Below the pieces are notes generated by a model, which was not told the origin of the DNA, searched no databases, and saw only the letters and a list, made by a program, of their open reading frames with translations. Below are positions 9,878 to 17,983 of a stretch of DNA of 64,000 nucleotides, piece after piece. Source of the DNA: RFSX01 sp965248155 (GTDB taxonomy: Bacteria > Bacteroidota > Bacteroidia > Chitinophagales > Saprospiraceae); contig CBDFIO010000002.1 in the NCBI GenBank assembly GCA_965248155.1, positions 1,860,001-1,924,000 on the forward strand. The letters run 5' to 3'. A program made the translations under genes and the position numbers. Within the stretch, counting starts at the first letter, position 1. Each line of letters opens with the position of its first letter.

Positions 9878-10363
9878 TCAAATAGGCTGATGATCTCCAT
9901 AAGTTCCTGATTTATAATAGTATTTTTCGATGTACATACCAATGACATTATCGTGAATCTGTTCATTTTTGGAAAAGCAAATGGTTTTTCTATTAAGACG
10001 TTTGATATGCGTTCTAAAATTCAAGTTTTTCCGTTCTATTTTCCAAGTCAAATCTTTCCCAATAGTATGTAAGCTTTTTGGCAATGACCTACTATAAGCT
10101 CCCCAATCATCCGTATAATAGTCACCAATGGGAATGTCTTTAAGAAGATCCAGAAGTTTTTCAAAGCTCTCATCGGTACGCTTTCCATTAACCCAAGCCA
10201 AAATCATCCCGGAATGCTTATCCATCGCATACCAAGTCCACCTTTGATTCGCCTTACTGCCAACATAAGACCAAAACTCATCTGCCTCTGCTGTATAGTG
10301 AAAACTTACTGCCAAATTATCAAGGCTTTGAACTTCTTCCTTGTTCAATAGATAAGGGTTCAC
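9878..10363 (-). CDS. insB: IS1-family transposase, InsB-like catalytic part
   Basis: The 161-residue frame (GTG at 10363) carries the IS1 DDE transposase: WTWYAMDKHSG (first acidic residue), YYTDDWGAY (second Asp) and IERKNLNFRTHIKRLNRKT with its Glu, followed by CFSK, as in IS1 InsB. It has no independent start of obvious quality and is expected to be made as an InsA-InsB fusion. The two frames overlap over a run of nine A on the minus strand (10372-10380). With the sequence as given, InsB is reached by a +1 shift (or loss of one A), not the -1 shift known for IS1. Confidence 0.88.
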   Translation of the reverse strand: MNPYLLNKEEVQSLDNLAVSFHYTAEADEFWSYVGSKANQRWTWYAMDKHSGMILAWVNGKRTDESFEKLLDLLKDIPIGDYYTDDWGAYSRSLPKSLHTIGKDLTWKIERKNLNFRTHIKRLNRKTICFSKNEQIHDNVIGMYIEKYYYKSGTYGDHQPI

Positions 10364-10649
10364 TTGAAGCGTTTTTTTTTAAGTGAGCTATCACCGTATT
10401 TTTATTGATCCCTAAAATCCTTGCTGTATCTCGAACCCCTGAACTATTGAGAATTAATGAGTCAATTTGTTCTTTAACACCGGGCTCTCTGGCTTTATAG
10501 CTATAGCTAAGTTGAAAACTCTTTTTGCAGACTTTACAACGCCAACGTTGTCTCCCGTTTTCTCTATGACCATTCTTTTGAAGGTCAGTACAATTGCAAT
10601 GGGGACAAGTAATAGTAGTAGTAGTAGTAGTAGTAGTAGTATGTTCCAT
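10320..10649 (-). CDS. insA: IS1-family InsA-like DNA-binding protein
   Basis: A 109-residue protein with a zinc-ribbon (CPHCNCTDLQKNG then CKVCKKSFQ) and a helix-turn-helix (VRDTARILGINKNTVIAHLKKN), the arrangement of IS1 InsA. It binds the IS ends, represses transposition alone, and provides the DNA-binding half of the transposase when fused to InsB. Unusually, residues 4-12 are nine threonines, encoded by a trinucleotide repeat at 10613-10639. The frame ends TGA soon after the A-run where the shift into insB would occur. Confidence 0.88.
   Translation of the reverse strand: MEHTTTTTTTTTITCPHCNCTDLQKNGHRENGRQRWRCKVCKKSFQLSYSYKAREPGVKEQIDSLILNSSGVRDTARILGINKNTVIAHLKKNASSEPLSIEQGRSSKP
10613..10639 (+). 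repeat. Trinucleotide microsatellite (tag)9
   Basis: Nine uninterrupted copies of tag lie within the 5' end of the insA-like frame and encode poly-threonine. Such a tract can change copy number by slippage without shifting the frame. Confidence 0.9.
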
Positions 10650-10666
10650 GTGCTAATATAAGAAAC

Positions 10667-10688
10667 TCAACCTATTTAAACCACTATC
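10667..10688 (-). repeat. Right terminal inverted repeat of the IS
   Basis: The reverse complement of this 22-base end matches the left end at 9869-9890 in 16 of 22 positions, including a central AAATAGG. Confidence 0.7.
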
Positions 10689-10986
10689 ACTATTTTTATT
10701 TCCTGTGGTGGAGATGATGTAAATTGTGCAAATAATTTTCTTTCAGAACTTCAATCTGAAGTAGATGCGATTACCAACGCGACGATTGCTTATACAACCG
10801 ATCCCTCTACTGAAAATTGCAACGCATATAAAACAGCCTACCTGGACTATCTAGAAGCATTAAGAGACTATGCAGATTGTGGATGGACCGGCCAACAAGA
10901 ACAGGACTATTTGGATAACATATCTTCAACTGAAGATTCTATTGCTCAATTGGTTTGCTGATTTTTCAATACAAACAAAAAAAATT

Positions 10987-11016
10987 AAAAGGTCACTATA
11001 ATAATGACCTTTTTTT
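10987..11016 (+). terminator. Intrinsic terminator after the split lipoprotein gene
   Basis: The stem ggtca/tgacc (10991-10995 with 11005-11009), extended by A-T pairs, has a 9-base loop and is followed by seven T. It lies 25 bp after the lipoprotein stop and supports that gene having been real. Confidence 0.75.
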
Positions 11017-11079
11017 GTTTGGTGACTTAGGTTACATTGCTATTGACCATATCGCATTATCTTTATTGAAACTTGAATA

Positions 11080-12159
11080 ATGAGTAATTATTGGGACATA
11101 TTTATTAATGGGTACAAAGGGTATGCTAATTACCTGTGGAATGATATCACGAATCCCAGCTTGAATTCATATTTCTATTGGCTGATCATTGTTTCACTCA
11201 TTTTCTTTGCCTTAGAGGTCATTCTGCCTTGGAGGAAAAATCAAGCTTTATTTAGAAAGGATTTTTGGCTTGATGCCTTTTATATGTTTTTCAATTTTTT
11301 CATTTTTTCATTGGTCATATATAATGCAGCCTCTGATGTCGTAGTCAACTTATTCAATGATGGTATCAGAAGTTTGTCAGGTGGATTTGATTTACAAGCC
11401 GTTAATCCATTAAAGACTTTACCTCTTTGGTCTATTCTAATCATTGGATTTATCGTTAGAGATTTTGTCCAATGGTGGGTCCACAGATTATTACATAAAA
11501 GTGACAAATTGTGGCAATTTCATAAAGTCCATCATTCTGTGGAAGAAATGGGTTTTGCGGCTCATTTGCGATATCATTGGATGGAAAATATTGTATATCG
11601 GACAATAGAATATATTCCTTTGGCATTATTGGGAATAGGATTATATGATTTCTTTATCATACATATTTTTACACTTGCCTGGGGTCATTTCAATCATGCG
11701 AACATTACTGTTGAAGGTAAAATATCGGGTGGAATATTGGGCTTTTTAGTTGGAATTTTAATAGCTAACAATCTTGTTGATTTTCATATAGCTGAAAACT
11801 TCAGTTTGATAGGTCGAGTAGGGCTTGTATTATCTACCTCTTTTGTAGGTGTTGTTATCCTTGGTCCATTTATGAGAAAAATCTTCAATAGCCCGGAACT
11901 ACACATATGGCATCATTCTCATGACCTTCCCGAAGAAAGAAGATATGGTGTCAATTTCGCTCTAACATTAGCTTTATGGGATTTCCTTTTTGGAACAGCC
12001 TATCTCCCATTTGAAGGGAGGGATATAAAATTGGGATTTCCAGGCATAGACTCATATCCTCATAACTTTATAGTACAAAATCGACAAGGCTTTGGACAGA
12101 CAGCTTATGAAAAGAAGAGCTTTGAACGCATACAAGCTAATGATCTTCCACAGTCATAA
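11080..12159 (+). CDS. Fatty acid hydroxylase / sterol desaturase superfamily membrane protein
   Basis: A 359-residue membrane protein with about 5-6 hydrophobic segments and the diiron histidine boxes of this superfamily: HRLLHKSDKLW then HKVHHS (HxxxH plus HxxHH), HFNHAN, and WHHSHDLPEE near the C-terminus. The family uses oxygen to hydroxylate or desaturate lipids such as fatty acids, sterols, carotenoids or alkylglycerols. The substrate cannot be told from the sequence. The next gene starts 15 bp downstream on the same strand, so the two may share a transcript. Confidence 0.85.
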   Translation: MSNYWDIFINGYKGYANYLWNDITNPSLNSYFYWLIIVSLIFFALEVILPWRKNQALFRKDFWLDAFYMFFNFFIFSLVIYNAASDVVVNLFNDGIRSLSGGFDLQAVNPLKTLPLWSILIIGFIVRDFVQWWVHRLLHKSDKLWQFHKVHHSVEEMGFAAHLRYHWMENIVYRTIEYIPLALLGIGLYDFFIIHIFTLAWGHFNHANITVEGKISGGILGFLVGILIANNLVDFHIAENFSLIGRVGLVLSTSFVGVVILGPFMRKIFNSPELHIWHHSHDLPEERRYGVNFALTLALWDFLFGTAYLPFEGRDIKLGFPGIDSYPHNFIVQNRQGFGQTAYEKKSFERIQANDLPQS

Positions 12160-12174
12160 TCTATTATCTTCATT

Positions 12175-13224
12175 ATGACTAGTAATCTTTCAAAAGAATA
12201 TTTTGGGACTTTAGAAAACGGTAAAAGTGTCAACATTTTCACACTTGAAAATGAAAATGGTATGATCACTAGAATAAGTGAATTCGGTGCTACAATTTGT
12301 TCTATGAAGGTGCCTGATAGAGATGGCAATTTAGGAGAGGTTGTGTTAGGCTTTGATACTCTAGAAGAATACCTGAAGCCTCACCCTTATATTGGAAGTC
12401 AGATTGGAAGGGTCGCTAATCGCTTATCAAAGGCTCAAATTATAATTGATAAGAATATATTTCAGCTTTCAAATAATGAGGGGAAAAATCAACTGTATGG
12501 AGGACACAAAGGATTTCAAAGTGTGCACTGGGATGGAAAAATTAAAGATCTGGGGTCTGGGCCATATTTAGAAATGAAGTATTTGTCAATTGATGGAGAA
12601 GAGGGATACCCCGGCAACTTAGACTGTACTTTGGAGTTCCGCTTAAAAGCATCTAACCAATTGGATATCATCTTCAATTGTATGTCGGATAAAAATACTG
12701 CTGTAAATTTGACCAGACATGAGTATTGGAACCTCAGGGATGGAGGTCAATCAAAAGCCACAGATCATTTACTAAAAATTAATGCCAATTCTTTTACTCC
12801 ATTCTCAGATGATAAATGTCTAACGGGAGAAATTATTAATCTTGATAATTCAAACTTGGACTTCAGAGAGCAGCTTGCAATCTCAAATTATAGTCAAGCC
12901 CAGCAACAGATTGAATACGACCACAATTTCATTATTGATAAAGGAAATTCTGAGTATGGATTTGTAGCTTGTTTAAAAGAAGAATCTACCGGACGTAAAT
13001 TGGAAGTTTATAGTTCTCAGCCTTGTTTGCAATTTTATAATGGAGGAAGCCTAGATGGGTCTTTTACAAGGAATGGAGTAAAATTTATGAAGCATTACGG
13101 TGTATGCTTAGAACCACAAGCTTTTCCGGATTCGTTTAGTAATGCTCATTTCCCAAAAATAGTATTGAAGAAAGGAGACAGATACCATCAAAGGACAAGC
13201 TATAGTTTTTCAACTTTTAGCTGA
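12175..13224 (+). CDS. galM: Aldose 1-epimerase (mutarotase)
   Basis: A 349-residue GalM-family protein, the usual length. It interconverts alpha and beta anomers of hexoses. Visible motifs are IGSQIGRVANRL (substrate Asn/Arg), NLTRHEYWNL holding the catalytic His, YDHNFIID and CLEPQAFPDS, whose Glu is the catalytic base. The His motif is usually NLTNHSYFNL, so this copy carries three changes next to the active site. The start is ATG, 15 bp after the preceding gene. Confidence 0.88.
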   Translation: MTSNLSKEYFGTLENGKSVNIFTLENENGMITRISEFGATICSMKVPDRDGNLGEVVLGFDTLEEYLKPHPYIGSQIGRVANRLSKAQIIIDKNIFQLSNNEGKNQLYGGHKGFQSVHWDGKIKDLGSGPYLEMKYLSIDGEEGYPGNLDCTLEFRLKASNQLDIIFNCMSDKNTAVNLTRHEYWNLRDGGQSKATDHLLKINANSFTPFSDDKCLTGEIINLDNSNLDFREQLAISNYSQAQQQIEYDHNFIIDKGNSEYGFVACLKEESTGRKLEVYSSQPCLQFYNGGSLDGSFTRNGVKFMKHYGVCLEPQAFPDSFSNAHFPKIVLKKGDRYHQRTSYSFSTFS

Positions 13225-13310
13225 AATTATTCAGAAAAAAATCTTCATAATAGCATTCTCTTATTGGCCTGGTCATCGACAACATAAATTTTGAACGTTC
13301 AAAATATAAG

Positions 13311-14051
13311 CTACCAGTCTTTATCAGGTTTTTTTCTTTTTGAATTAAATTTTCTCAGTTTCTCTTGGACCTTTTGTTCTTCACTTTGAATGATTTCGAG
13401 GAGCTTAGCAGCATCGAGACTATCTAAGTTTTGTTTTTCAAGTCTAGTGCTATCAAAATTAGCTTGTTGCTCTTGTAAACTATCTTGTTCTGATTCTTGA
13501 GATGGATTTTCTTGATTTTCATTAGGATCCCCTTCTTGCTGTTGCTGATTCTCTTCATTTTGTTCCTGAGATTCATTGTTCTCATTCTGTTGTTCTTGAT
13601 TTTGTTGTTCCTGTTGTTGCAACTGCTTCAAAATTTCTTTGCAAACAGCCAGGTTGTACTTTGCTTTTTCATTAGTGGCATCTAGACGGATGGCTTGTTT
13701 GTATGCCTCTATAGCCTCTTCGAGTTGTTGATTATTGAAATAGGCATTTGCCAGATTATAGAACGATAATGATTGCTGAGCATCGGTTTTGGTTTTTCTT
13801 GTGGCTCGAATAAAATAATCTATAGCTTCTTCATATCGTTCTAGTTGATAAGTAGTATTTCCCAGGTTAAAATTTGATTTTAGATTATTGTCTTTTATTT
13901 CTGCTTTCCTGTAATATTCTTCGGCACGTTCATAATCTTGTGCTGTGTAATTGTTGTCTCCTTTCTGTAACAATCTATGTGCCGTTTGTGACTCTGCTCG
14001 AGTACAGAGTCCTATAGTAATAACAAATGTATAGATCATTAATTTAGTCAT
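13311..14051 (-). CDS. batC: TPR protein of the bat aerotolerance operon (BatC-like)
   Basis: ATG at 14051 is chosen over a longer frame (14072) because it overlaps the batB stop as ATGA and begins a clean signal peptide (MTKLMIYTFVITIGLCTRAESQ). Three tetratricopeptide repeats follow (roughly residues 30-140), then a low-complexity Gln/Glu/Asn-rich stretch and a charged tail. In Bacteroides fragilis the Bat proteins support aerotolerance; the molecular role is not settled. This is the last gene of the operon and is convergent with galM. No batD follows it. Confidence 0.85.
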   Translation of the reverse strand: MTKLMIYTFVITIGLCTRAESQTAHRLLQKGDNNYTAQDYERAEEYYRKAEIKDNNLKSNFNLGNTTYQLERYEEAIDYFIRATRKTKTDAQQSLSFYNLANAYFNNQQLEEAIEAYKQAIRLDATNEKAKYNLAVCKEILKQLQQQEQQNQEQQNENNESQEQNEENQQQQEGDPNENQENPSQESEQDSLQEQQANFDSTRLEKQNLDSLDAAKLLEIIQSEEQKVQEKLRKFNSKRKKPDKDW

Positions 14052-15076
14052 ACATCTAATATTTTCTTCCAACTATTTTTTTCTTTTGAAAAGTTAACTA
14101 TAAAAAATTCTAGTATAAACAGGAGAACTGCCAGGAGTAAAAAATATTGAAAATAGCTGTTGAAATCTGTAAATGATCGTTGTTCAACATCTTGCTTCTC
14201 AATTTTGTCCACTTCTGCTGAAAGTTTTTTAATTGCAGACATTGTCTGATCTATCATGTAGAATTTTCCTCCTCCAGCATCAGCTATTTCTTTTAATAAG
14301 GCGGTATTAAGTGATGATGTAACAGGATAACCGTTTTTATCTTTTTTGTATACTTTTTTTCCTCGTTCCATAACAGGAACCATTGCACCTTCTGGACTTC
14401 CAATACCTAAGGTATAAATAAATGTACCTTGATTTCTGGCTTTTTCAGCAGCTGTAATGGCCTCAGTTTCGTGATTTTCCCCATCGGATATTATTATCAT
14501 TGCCTTTTGGGTAGGATTGTCATTTCCAAAAACATTATCTGCTAATTCTATAGCTTCAGCGATCACAGTTCCCTGAGTTCCGGCTTGTCTGGGATTAGCT
14601 GCTTTTATAAATACTTCTGCAGAAGCATAATCATTGCTTAATGGCATTTGTAGATATGCACTGCCGGCAAAATAAATCAATCCAATTCTTTCACCACGAA
14701 GAGATTTGATCAATTGAGTAACAAAGCGTTTGGACCTCTCCATCCTGTTTGGTGAAACATCCTCGGCCAGCATGCTCTGAGAAATATCCAATGCTATAAT
14801 AACATCAGAACTTTTAGCTTTAATTTTTTGCTTTCTATTGCCCCATTGTGGATTGGCCCACGCTAGTATTATCAATGTAAGACCAAGAATGACGATAATA
14901 GATTTCAGCCATTCCTTTTTCCAGGACCAGTCTGCAAACAACCTGGAAAAAACGGAATACTCACCATTCTTAGCAATTGTTTTTTTCTTAGTGTCAAGAT
15001 TCCACCATTGAAAAATCAAAAAGACAGGTATTACCAAAAGGAACCACAATATGTCTGATTGTTCAAATTGAAACAT
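14048..15076 (-). CDS. batB: BatB-like von Willebrand factor A membrane protein
   Basis: A 342-residue protein with two N-terminal membrane segments (about 10-25 and 57-73), a vWA domain with the metal-binding MIDAS motif DISQS at 97-101, and a C-terminal membrane segment (about 312-330). The domain is expected on the periplasmic side. It is paired with BatA 3 bp upstream and overlaps batC by ATGA. vWA domains bind partner proteins through a metal ion. The binding partner is not known from this sequence. Confidence 0.88.
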   Translation of the reverse strand: MFQFEQSDILWFLLVIPVFLIFQWWNLDTKKKTIAKNGEYSVFSRLFADWSWKKEWLKSIIVILGLTLIILAWANPQWGNRKQKIKAKSSDVIIALDISQSMLAEDVSPNRMERSKRFVTQLIKSLRGERIGLIYFAGSAYLQMPLSNDYASAEVFIKAANPRQAGTQGTVIAEAIELADNVFGNDNPTQKAMIIISDGENHETEAITAAEKARNQGTFIYTLGIGSPEGAMVPVMERGKKVYKKDKNGYPVTSSLNTALLKEIADAGGGKFYMIDQTMSAIKKLSAEVDKIEKQDVEQRSFTDFNSYFQYFLLLAVLLFILEFFIVNFSKEKNSWKKILDV

Positions 15077-15079
15077 AGT

Positions 15080-16075
15080 TTAAGGTAATGTTCTTAACAG
15101 CGTTAATTTTAATAACCATTCCATACTTAACAATATTAATCCAATCAAAAGAAAACGTCTGAATTCTTCTGAATATCTCTTAAAAACGGATATTTCGATT
15201 TCAGTTTTTTCCAATCTGTCGATTTCTTCATATATCTTTTCAAGACTAACTTCATCGGTTGCTCGAAAATATTTTCCTCCTGTAAGTTCAGATATTTCTG
15301 TGAGCAATTCTTCATCAATTTCTACTCTTGATAATCCGAATATGTATACTCCGTCACTTCTTCGACTAATTGGTGAAATGGCATTTCCAATGGTTCCAAC
15401 ACCAATAGTATAAACTTTGACATTAAGTTCTTTTGCTATTTCGGCGGCAGTCATTGGTTTGATATATCCTGCATTATTTACCCCATCTGTCAGGAGTATA
15501 ACGACTTTACTTTCTGAAGCACTTTCTTTTAACCTATTAACAGCAGAGGCTAGTCCCATTCCGATGGCTGTTCCATCTTCAAGCATACCTGATTCAAGCG
15601 TTGATAAGAAATCCTTTACAATTCTATGATCTGTAGTCAATGGACTTTGTGTGAAACTTTCACCTGCAAAAACAACCAGACCAACTCGGTCATAAGATCT
15701 TTTATCGATAAAATCTTGTGCCATTTCTTTGCTTACTGTTAATCGATCGGGTTTAAAATCTCTCGCCAACATACTACTTGAAAGATCCATGACCATCATA
15801 ATATCGATTCCTTCTGCTTTAACTTCTTCTTCTTTAAGAACTAATTGTGGCCTGGCCAATGCTATAATAAGTGCGGCCAAGCCCAAAAATCTTAAAAGCG
15901 GTAGAAGTAAATAGGACCAAGATTTAAAGTTGTGGATATTTTCAATGGAGGAAGTATGAGGGAATATGATTTTTGATTCGCGTTTTTTGCCTTTCCTGTA
16001 TTTCCACCAAATCATCAATGGTATGATGAGTAGGAATAGTAAAAACCAAGGATGTTGAAATTCGTAGCTACTCAT
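15080..16075 (-). CDS. batA: BatA-like von Willebrand factor A membrane protein
   Basis: A 331-residue protein with N-terminal membrane segments (9-24 and 55-73), a vWA domain with MIDAS DLSSS at 97-101 and the later motif LLTDGVNN, and a C-terminal hydrophobic segment near 308-328. Its arrangement matches BatA. It overlaps the preceding gene by 8 bp and lies 3 bp from batB, so the cluster is translationally tight. Substrate or partner proteins are unknown. Confidence 0.9.
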   Translation of the reverse strand: MSSYEFQHPWFLLFLLIIPLMIWWKYRKGKKRESKIIFPHTSSIENIHNFKSWSYLLLPLLRFLGLAALIIALARPQLVLKEEEVKAEGIDIMMVMDLSSSMLARDFKPDRLTVSKEMAQDFIDKRSYDRVGLVVFAGESFTQSPLTTDHRIVKDFLSTLESGMLEDGTAIGMGLASAVNRLKESASESKVVILLTDGVNNAGYIKPMTAAEIAKELNVKVYTIGVGTIGNAISPISRRSDGVYIFGLSRVEIDEELLTEISELTGGKYFRATDEVSLEKIYEEIDRLEKTEIEISVFKRYSEEFRRFLLIGLILLSMEWLLKLTLLRTLP

Positions 16076-17117
16076 CTTCTCCAGTATTTTGGTTCAAAAT
16101 GAATTGAAAATGCTGCTCAGTATCCTTTACGAAATCCTCAGCACGATGTATGAATTGCTTATTTAAATCAACTTTTGGTTTCATTTTGGCAAATTTCACT
16201 AAATCAGCCATTCGTAATATTTCTGAAAGTTGATTTTCTGAAGACAATCCAAGATTGTGGTCTTTTAATGCTTTTAATATTTGCATGGTTGTTGATTCCA
16301 AGGCATGAATATCGAATCTATTTTCAAGATATTCTCTGACGATATAACTTAGCTGGGATTGGTGTTCCTTCACTTTTTCATTTAGCCACAATTTCTTTTC
16401 AGCCAGATTGTGCAACTTGGCCAAGGCAATTTCATCCGCTGGTTTAGGAGGAATTATCTGCTCTGTGGCTTTTTCCTTTTTAGCTTTTTTCTTTTTATAT
16501 AGATAAATAAACAGAGCAATAAGAGCAATTATCCAAATTCCGATAAAAGTATATATGTATTTCAAGTAGTCCTCAAAGGTTTTGCTTTCTCGGAATATAT
16601 CTTCAATAGGAAGAATAGCAGTTGTAGTGTCTGTATTGATTATATCTAATGGGGGTAGCACACGGAGAATTGGTGGTTCTGTCTCGACAATATCAAGATC
16701 ACTCGCACTATCTCGCAGAGTAATTATAGGATTTTCAAATGCAAAAATGCCAATATCCCAAAAAGTAGCCTGAAAGGTATCTCGATATTCATACCATTTG
16801 TCAGTGGAATGGAATAAGTTGCCATCGTTAATTATCTTTTTATCAGCATAATTATTAATAGACCCTTCCCAGTCTATTTCAGCGTAATAGGGTACAACAA
16901 GACTGTCTTTATCGATCAGAGATTGAAGGCTATCTAAGTAGATAAAATCAATCGATTCCAGCAATTCAGGAGTTGTTGTTATTAATACGTAAATAAGTTT
17001 AGTTTCTTCACCTAAACTCAAGCTGTCTTTTGAAAGAAAGACACTACTTACATGCTGACCTTTAAGCCAGAAAGAACATATACATAAAAATAATATGGAG
17101 ATGAACTTTCTAATCAA
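16068..17117 (-). CDS. Bat-operon membrane protein with extracytoplasmic N-domain
   Basis: A 349-residue protein with a signal peptide (residues 1-20, ending KGQ), a beta-rich extracytoplasmic domain up to about 185, one membrane helix at about 188-208 followed by a KKKKAKKEK cluster, and a helical cytoplasmic tail. Proteins of this layout regularly sit between the DUF58 gene and batA in Bacteroidota. Some resemble BatD or DUF4381 in general plan, but I cannot assign a named family with certainty. It overlaps both neighbours by a few bases. Confidence 0.82.
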   Translation of the reverse strand: MIRKFISILFLCICSFWLKGQHVSSVFLSKDSLSLGEETKLIYVLITTTPELLESIDFIYLDSLQSLIDKDSLVVPYYAEIDWEGSINNYADKKIINDGNLFHSTDKWYEYRDTFQATFWDIGIFAFENPIITLRDSASDLDIVETEPPILRVLPPLDIINTDTTTAILPIEDIFRESKTFEDYLKYIYTFIGIWIIALIALFIYLYKKKKAKKEKATEQIIPPKPADEIALAKLHNLAEKKLWLNEKVKEHQSQLSYIVREYLENRFDIHALESTTMQILKALKDHNLGLSSENQLSEILRMADLVKFAKMKPKVDLNKQFIHRAEDFVKDTEQHFQFILNQNTGEDE

Positions 17118-17983
17118 GCAGATCGTTTTTTGAAAAATTGTAATAATAATTTTACATAATCAGACCCCGTGCTTATACTGATATGATCGGATCGATATCG
17201 ATTAAAAGTCTGGTCGAAATACTGATAATTTTTATTGAACCAATTGTTATATTTATTTCGAATCGCAGGAGAGGAAGTGTCAATTACTGAGGTTTGCCCA
17301 GTTTCCGAATCAATAGTTTTGATCAATCCTAGTTTTGGAAGATTTTTCTCAAACTTATCATATATATGCAAACCGATTATGTCGTGTCTTTTACTTGCTA
17401 CGGAAAGAGCAGGTTCATAATCTGAAGTCATAAAATCAGATAAGACAAATACTATACTTCGTTTCTTTTGAATATTATTTAAATAGATAAGTGCTTCATT
17501 GAGTTTTGTGCCTCTTGAGCCAGGTTCAAAATATATTATTTCTCTTATGATTCTGAGGATATGTTTCTTACCTTTTTTAGGAGGGATATATTTTTCAACT
17601 GAATCTGTAAATAATATAGCGCCTACTTTATCATTGTTATTAATTGCTGAAAAAGCAATGACTGCAGCAATTTCTGCGATCAATTCACTTTTAAAATGGC
17701 TGGAAGAACCAAAAAATGAAGATTTGCTGATATCAATGAGCAACATAACAGTTAATTCGCGATCTTCTTCAAAGACTTTAATATGAGGATCGCCTGTACG
17801 TGCAGTTACATTCCAATCAATATTCCTTACATCGTCACCATATTGATAAGTCCTAACCTCAGAAAAGGACATTCCACGTCCCTTAAAAGCACTATGATAT
17901 TCTCCTGAGAAAATATGCTTGCTTAACCCTTTGGTTTTAATCTCGATTTTTCGAACCTTTTTTAATATTTCTGAGGTATCCAT
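17114..17983 (-). CDS. DUF58 domain protein of the MoxR/bat cluster
   Basis: A 289-residue protein with the DUF58 core motif RTYQYGDDVRNIDWNVTART (residues 44-63) and a vWA-like fold that starts VMLLIDISKSS. No membrane helix is visible, so it is probably cytoplasmic. DUF58 proteins occur beside MoxR ATPases and are thought to act with them in assembly or activation of protein complexes. It meets moxR with a 1-base overlap (17983) and overlaps the following gene by 4 bases. Confidence 0.9.
   Translation of the reverse strand: MDTSEILKKVRKIEIKTKGLSKHIFSGEYHSAFKGRGMSFSEVRTYQYGDDVRNIDWNVTARTGDPHIKVFEEDRELTVMLLIDISKSSFFGSSSHFKSELIAEIAAVIAFSAINNNDKVGAILFTDSVEKYIPPKKGKKHILRIIREIIYFEPGSRGTKLNEALIYLNNIQKKRSIVFVLSDFMTSDYEPALSVASKRHDIIGLHIYDKFEKNLPKLGLIKTIDSETGQTSVIDTSSPAIRNKYNNWFNKNYQYFDQTFNRYRSDHISISTGSDYVKLLLQFFKKRSA

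Larger units (their letters stand above)
9869..10688 (-). mobile_element. IS1-family insertion sequence, about 820 bp
   Basis: The element carries two overlapping frames (InsA-like and InsB-like) read on the minus strand. Imperfect terminal inverted repeats match at 16 of 22 positions: 9869-9890 against the reverse complement of 10667-10688. The left end starts GGTG, like IS1 itself. It is flanked by a 7-bp direct repeat and has interrupted a lipoprotein gene. The exact ends are set by the repeat and by restoring the host reading frame. Confidence 0.85.
9816..10961 (+). pseudogene. Small lipoprotein gene split by an IS1-family insertion
   Basis: ATG at 9816 opens a signal peptide (MNTKNLIFILFSFCLTI) that runs into the IS at about 9868. 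After the IS, from 10689, the same frame continues FISCGGDDVNC and then about 80 residues to a TGA at 10959-10961. Removing the element and one copy of the 7-bp target repeat gives a 105-residue lipoprotein with a lipobox (IFISC). The mature part is acidic, has several Cys, and has YLDYLEALRDYADC-type helical stretches; I do not recognise its family. The insertion puts a stop codon (TGA at 9888-9890) just inside the left IS end, so the present product would be only the signal peptide. Confidence 0.8.
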
